In this document: piece by piece, positions 1 through 8,746 of the stretch | Position numbering within the stretch: position 1 is the first letter of the stretch | How the letters are laid out: each line of letters opens with the position of its first letter | DNA from: Guyanagaster necrorhizus | Taxonomy: Eukaryota > Basidiomycota > Agaricomycetes > Agaricales > Physalacriaceae | Reading direction: 5' to 3' | Length of the DNA: 64,000 bases | NCBI RefSeq assembly: GCF_019112545.1 | Contig: NW_025064891.1 | Coordinates: forward strand, 523,311-587,310 | The notes under the pieces: model-generated | The model's input: the letters and a program-made list of their open reading frames with translations, nothing else | Database searches by the model: none | What the model was told of the DNA's origin: nothing | Position numbers and translations under genes: made by a program

Positions 1-182
1 TCGCGTAGTCCCGTATGTCGACATGGCCACAATAATAGAGGAATGCTGGGAGGGCAGCACAAAACAGCACTAGCGTGACAATTTCCACAATGTCACGACG
101 CAACATCACTCGATCACATGACCCAAATGATGACCTGTTTGTTTGCGCGTTTTTTCGTCGCGACTCCTTGTCTTCTGCCTCA
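1..182 (+). promoter_or_regulatory. Upstream region of the DBF4-like gene
   Basis: Non-coding stretch before the chosen DBF4 start. Two in-frame upstream ATGs (75 and 105) would only add a poorly conserved leader. Around 146-163 it holds a CGCGT (ACGCG on the other strand) and a TCGCGA. These resemble the ACGCG core used by MBF-type G1/S regulators in fungi. The motif is short, so this is only a suggestion. Confidence 0.35.
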
Positions 183-2093
183 ATGTCAACGACCATCGAT
201 AATCGTGCTCCTCTCGCCAACCGTGCCACCTCTATGTCGTTGGGCCAGAAATGGGCACGGGCAGCCTCTAGTACCAAGCGCCCTCACTCTCCTGAAGCAT
301 ACATTGATGCTGCTGTGGAATTCAAACGCCAACGTGCCATAGGCCCTAATGTCTCTGCACCAAAACACAAAGACAAGGAGCGCAGACACACAGAGCGGGC
401 TCAGAAGGACAAGGAATTCAAGGACAAATACTCGCGCGCGTTTCCCACCTTTACCTTTCATTTCGACCTGAGCAATCTGGAACCTGATACGGGTCTCCGG
501 AAGAGCCTCGAGGCTCGTATAACGCAGCTCGGCGGGGTAAATGTGCACCTTTACGTATTTATACCTACTCAAATGTCGGGAGCCTTAGATTATCGACGAC
601 TTTTTTTCCAAAGATGTGACCCACCTCATTACCAATCAGAAAGGGGAAGGAGACGACGACGCCGACAAGGAAAATAACCCGAAAGGCGCTATTTCGAAGA
701 TGATCTTGACCGTCAAAAGTCCAAGTAAATCGCGAACTCGGTGTGTACTATCTGGTTTTTTCGTTGCTTGCCACTCACCGTTTGACAGTGTCGTCGTCGA
801 GGACAGTCCTATATACGGGCTTATCACCAAGGCCATGGAATGGAAGATGAAAACATGGAGCACAGCTAAACTTGATAGCGTTCTCTCACGATGTCTGGAG
901 GTCCCCATGCTGACGGCTTTAAACCCTTCCCGGACGATAAATGCTTTACAACTGACGAATCCTGTTCAACCCCATCGCTCTCTTGCACGCCTATTGCAAT
1001 CGGAACGTGTTCATGGCTCCACAGAGCGCGATCCGACCCAGAAACGTTATGATTTCACTTATTTTAGCCGTGGCAGTTATTGGGTCCTCGTTGAAGATAT
1101 GCGGCAGGAATTAGCTACTATTGCAGCCCACGAGTACGAAGTAACCAAGGGGCGGGACTCAAGTGTAAGGGGGTCTTGGCCTGTTGCTTACTGTCATCCT
1201 CACGCAAGAGGGCCGTTCATTCCTTTCGATGATAGGGAGAAGAGACGTTGGGAAAGGACCAGAAGGGAAGAGATGGAGCAGCAGGATGAACGGGTATGTT
1301 GGTATGGAGAGCCCATAAATTGTGTTTCATTCGGTCTTTATTAGGCTCAAGAGCAGAAGAAGTTACTGCGCTTAGAGGCGATGAAACGTAAAGCTCGTGC
1401 TCAAGTTCAGAGCAAAGTTCCTGGCGATCTTCGACGCTCCGCATCAATGAATAATTTACACCGGAGAAGTGTACTTGAAGAGCAAGATTTCGGGGAGGTC
1501 TTGGGCGATGACAATATTGACTCGGCAAATGCATCGGGATATCTGGGATCTGGTACCTATGTTGCAGCTTCTGGGAATAGTGTCAGCATCACATCTACTA
1601 CTGGTACAACCTCGACCGCTGGTTACTCGCGGTCACGTCCCCTTCCTCCGTCTTTACGTGCACAGATAGGTAATGAGGTGACCACATCTCGGAAGTTGGC
1701 CTCGGTTACCAAAGATGGTGATGGTAAAAATACAATGGGACCGCCTGCTTATATTCCTACCAGAAGCGGGCTCAGGAAGAGCCGAAGTACCAACAGTCTA
1801 CGGCTACCAAAGCGGGAGGAAGGCAGTAAACCAGGATATTGCGAGTCCTGTCGAATCAAGTTCGACGATTTCAAAATAGTAGGTGTACATGTATCGATTT
1901 CACAGCACATTGATTATGCTTCTAGCACGTGAAAACGAAGAAACACGACAAATATGCCAAGAACGCCGCCAATTTTTCTTCCTTAGATTTTGTCTTGTCC
2001 CGAGTCAGACGTCGAACACGCGTGGAAGTTGAGGCTGACCAGCAACGGGAAGAGCAGGGGGAGGAATGTCTCCGCAATGACGATGACGAATAG
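183..2093 (+). CDS. DBF4: Dbf4/Dfp1-type regulatory subunit of Cdc7 (DDK) kinase
   Basis: Activates the Cdc7 kinase that fires replication origins in the nucleus. Five exons: 183-536, 589-740, 789-1293, 1345-1878, 1926-2093; about 570 aa. The N-terminal half holds the BRCT-like motif N region (DVTHLITN, then KAMEWKMKTW). Next comes the motif M region that docks on Cdc7 (YDFTYFSRGSYWVL, FIPFDDREKRRW). The C terminus has the Dbf4-type CCHH zinc finger (GYCESCRIKFDDF, then H-x5-H in HVKTKKHDKY), which is split by the last intron and rejoined in frame. The start at 183 gives MSTTIDNRAPLANR, like other fungal Dfp1 proteins. The assignment rests on all three motifs occurring in order. The intron after codon 118 is inferred from the BRCT reading frame. 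Confidence 0.9.
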
Positions 2094-3228
2094 ATATACT
2101 TGCATTGGTACATGCTTAGTTTTTGCATATGAACTCGGTTTTTTGAGTATATCACTCACCACCCTTATCTTCTTTGTTGTTTTACAAATCGTATTATTTC
2201 TATTCTCTCTAGTTTTGTTTAAACATTCCTCATTGTAGCATATACAGCAATCACAGAAGTCATACTGCATCGAAATCGAGAGAGGTCTTTAGGACTCGAG
2301 TATACTGCTTGGCGATGTGTTAATAGTGTTGGCTACACTTCGTAGTCTGAGGGGTGCCAGCCGACACATGTAGATTCGAGAATGCCTGTACAACTTTGGT
2401 ACAAAACTGACAGTGCCATCGCGTAGCCTGTAGGTGGCGATAACCGACTCTGGCTTGTACCCATGAGGGACAGTAGCCTTGGCTAGATCGTCAAAGAGTC
2501 CAGCAAGCCAGCTCAGTACCTTGGTGCCCGTAGGCTAGCTGGCCTTATATGTGATGACCGTATACGCTGTGCATCAGGGATGCGACGGTAAGGAATAGTT
2601 TAGATCTGTAAACTAAGAACATGACGATTGCACACCATGGCCCTCGTAAGTCCAACCCATATGACAGGCGGAACGGCTGGTATTTTTGGCAAATTGGAGT
2701 AAATACCACCTGTGAGTGATAAGAAGTTGGGATCAAAGGAAGGTAGGGCCGGCATACAAATATTAGACAGAAAAGAAAAATCGACATCCTTCAAGTAATA
2801 GGTCACATACATTTGGGTCTAAGTCTGCGGGGCCATTCTGCGTGACGGTACGAAGGTGAAAGTCACGTCAGTGTCACAGGAACGGACGTGGTTCAGCGAC
2901 CTCTGCGCTTCATCAGTGTATCATCCTTTTACGACTCTCCGTCAATTTTCTACTATTTTTCTTCTTCTATTTCATCTATCTGCAGCCTTGAAATTTTGTT
3001 TTGCCACAATTATACAGGTGAGCTTTCGTTAAATGGCTTTGTTTCGGTAATCATCCTACACCGCCGTAAATGTTGTTGAGGCCGGGGGCAGCTTGCTTTT
3101 GCCAGCACAGATACCATGTCTACCCATTTTGAATCTACCATAAATGTTTTATGCTTAATTGACCTTTGTAGGTGGGCTGACCCGTATCTGAGGGAAGTGG
3201 TTTCCTCGTCTCAGTCTCATCGAACGCC
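2094..3228. other. Intergenic region, 1.1 kb
   Basis: Contains the DBF4 3' end and the promoter and leader of the Zn2Cys6 gene. A GTGAGC donor near 3018 and a TTTGTAG acceptor near 3170 could bound a 5'-UTR intron of the downstream gene. No complete gene was found. One unexplained minus-strand open stretch lies at 2289-2534 and is listed separately. Confidence 0.5.
2289..2534 (-). other. Unexplained 82-codon open stretch, possible gene relic
   Basis: On the minus strand this frame stays open between a TAG and a TAA. It reads as a protein-like sequence (for example KVLSWLAGLFDDLAKATVPHGY), without low complexity. There is no ATG at its 5' end, so it would have to be an internal or terminal exon or a relic. 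I do not recognise the family and see no convincing partner exon. Confidence 0.25.
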
Positions 3229-4745
3229 ATGAGTACCATTGATTCCCGTCCTGAAATGGACAACAAACCATCTCGAAGTACATCAGTGGACGGGTCAGAT
3301 GATGCACAGTTGACTATACGCATACCCAACCCGAAAGTCTATATGGCTCGCCAGTCGCTTTGGGTGGGACGACGTGGTAAACTTCGTTGCGATTCTTGCC
3401 GGGCACATAATTTGAAGGTTTTTCTTCCATCTTACTTTTGATCTTATCATCTGACACAAAAGTCAGTGCGATAGGGTTCAGCCAAGCTGCAATCAGTGCA
3501 CCTGGGTACCAGGACGAGAGTGCAAATATACTCCTCTACCAACTCCTGCTCATCGAGGCATTCCCAGATGCGATTCTTGTCGACTGAATAATTTGAAGGT
3601 TCGCAATTGCAATTGCATTTGCACACCATGTCTCTGAACTTTCCTTTTTTGTAGTGCGACAGGAATGTCCCTGTTTGCGATCAATGTCAAATGGATAATA
3701 ATCCCAACTGTGTTTATTCGCCTAAACGGAGGAGCAAGACGTCTACGACAGAGACGTCTGTGGCTTCCATTGCACCAAAAGCCAATGCAGACCAAGATCC
3801 ACCACCACCACGGGCGCCTAGCTCTAGTGCACCATCCTCGTCTATCCGTGCAGAGAGCAGCAGCCGGGCGTCAGTATCTAGAACTGATGTTGCACCACAG
3901 CAACGGTCACAACATTCGACTCCGTCCGCCTTTTATCACTCTCCATCATCGGTGTCATTCCTGAAGAAGGATATGCCCGCGATGGTAAAAAATCGTGTCC
4001 CCCTTCAACCATGGTCCCATCCATCCATCCTTCCGCTACCACCTACAATCTTACAGGGATTGATGAAGGTCGATCCGGAACAAATGCCCGTAAAGATGAG
4101 GTTTGAAGATGCGTTAGACAACTTCCTCAATGGTCTTATACCGAACCTTCGCGATACAGCGCCGATGTCTCCAGAAATGTATTCTGCAGTTGCCAACTAC
4201 CTGGCGGGGAAGGGAGTAACTAGGTTTGCATCTCATATCCGCGAATGGATGGCACATCATCATGTTCGCTCCGGATCGAACAAGTACAGTCTTCTTCTCA
4301 TTCCTCGTGACATCGTTTTTCAATCGGCCGACTGGGACGAGGAAACCCTTCTTCGTCAGTATAGAAACCACACAGACGGAACTGGGACTGCTCCGCTACC
4401 TTCCGTTGATGTTGATGCGGCCCCCGACAAAGAAGAAGGGATCGCTGATTGGCGGAACGCTTTTGAACGTGTTCCCGTTCGAAGCCAAATGTGGGATATC
4501 TTGACGTACACACACCGCAATCATTCCGCGTCGTACGAAATGCTTCGAGAACTTCGAGGCTTATATTTCGTGAGTCGTCTCGTTGTGCCGAATGGGATGA
4601 GTTTACAACAGGGTTCTAGGCGAATATCACCTGGCCAATGGTTGACATGTTCAACAGTCTCTGTCCGCATTGCACGAGCAGGAAGAAGATATCATCTTCC
4701 GTCCAAGTAAAGGGAGAGTCTGAGAGACAACTAGAGATTGAGTAA
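3229..4745 (+). CDS. Tandem Zn2Cys6 protein with C-terminal integrase-like H2C2 finger
   Basis: Putative nuclear DNA-binding protein of 453 aa. Exons: 3229-3417, 3467-3598, 3655-4569, 4620-4745. Two fungal Zn2Cys6 binuclear clusters follow each other: Cys54/57/64/71/74/82 and Cys98/101/108/115/118/126. Both are interrupted by a phase-0 intron at the same place, just before the third cysteine (NLK then CDR). A Ser/Pro-rich linker follows, then an alpha-helical region (about residues 160-390). The end is a His394-x2-His397-x29-Cys427-x2-Cys430 array followed by a basic patch, resembling the H2C2 zinc finger of retroelement integrases and KRBA2-like proteins. Splicing at 4569/4620 is needed to bring in CPHC. 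The Zn2Cys6 clusters are clear; the H2C2 relationship is inferred from spacing and surrounding hydrophobic pattern. Confidence 0.8.
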
Positions 4746-4816
4746 ACGCATCGTAGCTGTAATCATTGTGTATCTTTAAGACGTATCTATTGCATTGTAC
4801 AATCACAATCCATGAT

Positions 4817-6137
4817 TTACGATACTAACTCAAAGCTAGCAAATGCAAGGTCATACCCTCCAAATTCGTAGTTAATCTTGTCCGTCCTTTTGTAGTTTCT
4901 GGGAGATGGGCCATCCGGTTGAATGCCGTTGAGCTTTTTGTGCTGCTTGCCGATGGGTGCGCCGAGCGCAGCACGGAAAGCGCGCTGGGCAGCTTCGGCA
5001 GGATTCTTCTCTCCTCTATCGACTTCGTTCTCTTCGCAAGAAATGAAGAGTGTGAGGGTGAGCCTGCCAGGCTCGAAAATAGAAACGACGCGTTGGATGA
5101 GCGTTTCCAAGTCTGGAATTGCGTGAGGATCGTTAGGTGATAGACGGGAGGGGGGCAGTGGAACGTTGCATTCAAAACTGGCATAAGACCAGCCCTCTTC
5201 CGGAGTGACGTGGATGGTATAATACCCTTCACCAGGATGGGTATTGGTGCCGTTCGGGCAGGCCACGAAAGACGAGTCTTCGCCCCACTTGATAAGCGCA
5301 TTTGAGGAGTATCCACATGGAGAAAAGGAATATGCATCAAGAGTGGTGAGGTGTGACGGAAAGATTTCGGTGATACCTAAAGATTGGGACAAGGCCACAG
5401 CTTGGAGGGATGGATCATCTGTAGGGGAGGAAAGGAAGAAACGCTCGCGCGCCGAGGGTGAAAGGTCGCTCATGAGAATCTCTATGGTGTAGTCGGGGAA
5501 TTCAAGATCGTAGATGGTATTGATAGCCGGTGGTACAGATAAAGATATGGAGACTTCCTCCTCTGGATTGGTGAGGTAGAGAAGCCAGTGATCACCATTC
5601 ACCTTTCCGACGGTATAGGCGGCGCCGTTGGCAAAGATATTGTCAAGAAATTCAACTTCATATTTCCAGTCACGATGGGGACCGTGCTGGCGATCCGGAA
5701 ACATGAATGACTTGCGAGAATAGAAACAGCGGTAGACGGTGGACAGATTGGCATGCACTGCGGCAATCTCCAGGATACGGGGAAGCCCGAGAAGATTAAG
5801 GGTAGTACCGCATGTCTTCAAAATGAGGCGGTGAGGTGAAACGAATAGAGAAGATTCGCTGGCAGTTTGACACTAAATGCGACGGCAAGGGCTTCATGGG
5901 AAGTGACGGTTACCTTAGCAGATAGGCGTCGAAGTCGGCGCCAGATACCACGCTGAGGACACTGCACTTGACGATGTCGAGCATGTCCTCCCATACTGCT
6001 CGTTCGACCTTCCTGAGGCCAACTTTACCATCCGCAGAACTGTTGGTGTCGGGAAGATGAGCTGGAGACGGTGCAAACCAGATCTCGAGGAGTTTTTCAG
6101 GGCCTTCAAAGGGAGCAGAGCCTGTGTGCTGTTCCAT
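4817..6137 (-). CDS. SPE2: S-adenosylmethionine decarboxylase proenzyme
   Basis: Decarboxylates S-adenosylmethionine to supply aminopropyl groups for spermidine and spermine synthesis in the cytosol. Two exons on the minus strand: 5914-6137 and 4817-5858; 421 aa, a normal eukaryotic length. The intron splits the Ser codon of YLLSESSLFVSPHR, the autocatalytic cleavage site whose serine becomes the pyruvoyl cofactor, so the join is certain. The following KTCGTT segment contains the conserved active-site Cys, and FFSRKNFMFP-like residues appear as YSRKSFMFPDRQ. It is divergent from the FAM210-like gene. A short upstream ORF lies in the leader. Confidence 0.95.
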
Positions 6138-6150
6138 TCACTGGCAGATG

Positions 6151-6204
6151 CTATCGAGGAGGAGGATATAAATGAGACTTTGCGACGAAAGGCTGTGGAT
6201 GCAT
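6151..6204 (-). promoter_or_regulatory. Short upstream ORF in the SAMDC leader
   Basis: A 17-codon ORF (MHPQPFVAKSHLYPPPR, then TAG) ends 13 nt before the SAMDC ATG on the same strand. A second upstream ATG at 6238 opens a longer frame that overlaps the SAMDC start. Polyamine-dependent uORFs control this enzyme in mammals and plants. Whether this one is transcribed and works is inference. Confidence 0.35.
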
Positions 6205-6335
6205 GAGATGAAGAAAAAAAACTGGTCGAAAAAATCATTTTGGAAAGCGGGCGGTGATATCCGATACGGTAAGCACGTGGTGTGACTGTCACAGAACTTG
6301 CCGAATGTCCTCGTCACGGTCTTGCATTGTCTTCC

Positions 6336-6974
6336 ATGTCCCGTCGTATTTTCCGTCTACCATTTCTGCGTAGCGTTGTTCCCAGATTATCAGCGCCATT
6401 ACTGCCTGTATTACGGCCTGGCGTCCTCCAGAATAGCCCTCGAATATCTCATTCCCGTCTTTTTTCCCATTTTCCAGCCCGGCTCTCGTCGTCGCCTCGC
6501 CCTTTATCAGACTTGCCTCCAAATGCGACACTTTCCGAACGATTGAAATATCTCATCAAATCGTACGGCTGGTATGCGTTTGGTGTCTACCTTGTTCTCT
6601 CTGCCGTCGACTTTGGCATCTCATTTGCAGCCATCAACCTTATTGGTGCTCAACAAGTGTCCCAACTGGCGGCATCGGCAAAGGAGGCAGTCGTCAGTCT
6701 TGTCTACTCTCGGCCGCCTGATCCCGGTCAGGAAGACATGGATTCCGCCGTCAGAGGCATCGAGCAGGGTGGAAATGAGGGTCTCTATGCAATGATTGTA
6801 CTTGCATACACCATTCACAAAACCGTTTTCTTTCCTGTTCGTATTGGACTCACTGCCGGCCTGACGCCCAAATTGGTTGGTTGGCTGAGGCAAAGGGGAT
6901 GGACAGGAGGTGCTGGAACGAGAAGGGCGGCGACGGAGATGAGGGACAAGCTGCGACGAAATAGCCGGTCATAG
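6336..6974 (+). CDS. Mitochondrial FAM210/DUF1279-family membrane protein
   Basis: Single-exon protein of 212 aa. The first 55 residues are Arg/Ser/Pro/Leu-rich and lack acidic residues, as in a mitochondrial presequence. Then comes the DUF1279 core (LKYLIKSYGWYAFGVYLVLSAVDFG), with one clear membrane helix and a second hydrophobic stretch (MIVLAYTIHKTVFFPVRIGLT), ending in a basic tail. Family members include animal FAM210A/B and yeast Nat2-like proteins of the mitochondrial inner membrane; their molecular role is poorly defined. I chose the internal ATG because it starts the presequence. An upstream in-frame ATG at 6282 would overlap the promoter shared with SAMDC. Confidence 0.8.
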   Translation: MSRRIFRLPFLRSVVPRLSAPLLPVLRPGVLQNSPRISHSRLFSHFPARLSSSPRPLSDLPPNATLSERLKYLIKSYGWYAFGVYLVLSAVDFGISFAAINLIGAQQVSQLAASAKEAVVSLVYSRPPDPGQEDMDSAVRGIEQGGNEGLYAMIVLAYTIHKTVFFPVRIGLTAGLTPKLVGWLRQRGWTGGAGTRRAATEMRDKLRRNSRS

Positions 6975-7073
6975 TAACATAAAGTGAGATTAACGTCTTT
7001 CCATCCATGAATTCTGCTGCTCATATATGCATAACAGTTATTATTGCTACAACTCAAAATGATAATGCCTCGT

Positions 7074-7571
7074 TTATTCTTTCTCGACAGGTGCTTCACT
7101 GTCTGCTGGTGTTGATCAGATGTGGGCCATGAATAGCGGATAATTGGCACACCAAGCAAGATACCGCCCTTGATGAGCTCCTCCGCCTTAGGGCGCTGCT
7201 GTAACGCATGATCGAGTTTATCCTATATCGTTCAGATGTAGTGGATACATTGTACAAGTGCACATACGAACCTCGAGCTGCGATCTTTGTAGTTTCTCCT
7301 TGGCCGCTACGAGGGCAGGGGCAATGCCCCTGTCGTCTGACAGTTGGAACTCGGTCGCCGCGAGAAATAGATATCAGAGATGGCGATAGACGTACCCTTC
7401 AGGATATTACGCTCTACTAACTCGTTCTTGTCAGGACGTTCACTGAGGCGTTTCTCGAGGTTGTGCATCGCGTCTGGGTTGAGAGAGGGCTGGCGAGTGT
7501 GCTCGGGTCGAGATGCTGCAAGTGATTTACTTCCAACTATGTTCTGGAGGACATAACGAGAACATACGCAT
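7074..7571 (-). CDS. RPEL-repeat mini-protein
   Basis: Predicted 95-aa protein from five small exons on the minus strand: 7568-7571, 7396-7515, 7272-7336, 7153-7222, 7074-7102. The first coding exon is only ATG plus one base. Two copies of the RPEL motif (R-P-x3-E-L-x4-I-L) are visible: RPDKNELVERNIL and RPKAEELIKGGIL. They are separated by a conserved charged helix (AAKEKLQRSQLEDKL). RPEL motifs bind G-actin in animal MRTF and Phactr proteins; fungal members are short and uncharacterised, so an actin link here is inference. All phases agree from start to stop (EAPVEKE). Because every exon is short, it is easy to miss in ORF scans. Confidence 0.75.
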
Positions 7572-7960
7572 TGTGGATGATTAACGTTTGAATGAAAGAG
7601 TAGTGCTTAGTTAGGTGACCGTGACTTGCCCGTGATGATGACCATGGTCAATCAAACCGATTACAAAAGAAATTGTGAAACTGCGTAAATTGGGCACCTG
7701 TGCTGCTACAGCTGGGAACGATATGAATAGTAGTAGCCAGTTAAGAAGGCGTAATATGAGATAAAAAAAGAGGGTAAGGGTGCGGTTTTGAGGCTAGTAT
7801 CCGGTTTTTTGTGTAGTGGATGTAAGCGTCGCTTATATCCAGAGACGAGGAGGGAGATCTTGCCGAGTCTAATGTTTCGGTTCCCGGTCCGGTGCCGGTC
7901 CTTTCCGATGGGGCCGGTAATTGCTAGACCTTTCGTTCACTCATCCATCTTGTCCGTCCA
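7572..7960. promoter_or_regulatory. Divergent intergenic region, RPEL gene / complex I-like gene
   Basis: About 390 nt between two divergent start codons. Around 7880-7925 the core CCGGT or ACCGG occurs several times within about 40 nt. No coding capacity with family support was seen. Confidence 0.3.
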
Positions 7961-8527
7961 ATGTCGCTTGCAACGGCGGCGCGTCTTTCTCGACCCTCCC
8001 CTCGTCGCGCTGCTCTGTCGAAAATCAGAGCGTATTCTGATTCCCATTCCCACGAACATCATCATGAAGAAGATACCACCGTGTATCCCAAGGAAGGTTC
8101 GTGCTGCTCCCTTTTCTATTTCGCAGCTGCCTGACTGAAACGGCATCTAGGTTTCGGTGCAGGGTGGAGGAATGCGGTCCTTGGTGCCTTTGCCGTCGCT
8201 GTCACCTACAAATACGCACCATCTCCAGGCGAAGATGCATTGCTTACTCGTTGGATGGCCGAACGACAGGCTCCCGTTAATCAAGACTTTGAAAGAAATC
8301 TCAATCACACCATCCTGACGCAAGAACAGTCAAACGAACGGCTGTTTTTTGCTGAAGCAAAGCGCCCTGTCATCAACCGGTATCGATTCCCTCAGTAAGG
8401 TCTTATTATTCATGAATGCGGACAGTTAGCCTGATGGCCATGCAGGATGCTCGACAACGGTTCACCCTTTAATGTTCCAGTAGGGCTGACCAGCGATTTG
8501 AGGGCTGTCAAGGTGAAGCACAACTAG
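7961..8527 (+). CDS. Probable mitochondrial complex I accessory subunit (NUO17.8-like)
   Basis: Three exons (7961-8096, 8151-8394, 8446-8527) encode 153 aa. The first 30 residues are Arg/Ala/Ser-rich with no acidic residue, a likely mitochondrial presequence. A His/Glu-rich segment (HSHEHHHEED) and one short hydrophobic helix (NAVLGAFAVAVTYKYAP) follow. The soluble C-terminal part contains RPVINRYRFPQMLDNGSPF. The overall layout resembles small fungal NADH:ubiquinone oxidoreductase accessory subunits of the 17.8 kDa type. That family name comes from pattern memory only, so it is tentative; a generic small mitochondrial membrane protein is the fallback. Confidence 0.55.
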
Positions 8528-8746
8528 CGAGAGAGGCGGTAGAATAGAGCATCTGTACTGGACCTATTACCATTCTTTTGCCATTAATTATGTCACGTGC
8601 CCCGTTGGCAGGTTGGAAAAAAAAACACTTGTCAGACGTCTTCAACGTTCCTCGTCGTCATTTACGTTGCCGCCGTCGCCGTCGTCGTCAACCTGGGCAA
8701 CCGCGCCATCGTTGTGCGCAACTGCAACGGCGCTTAAACCCTCGCC

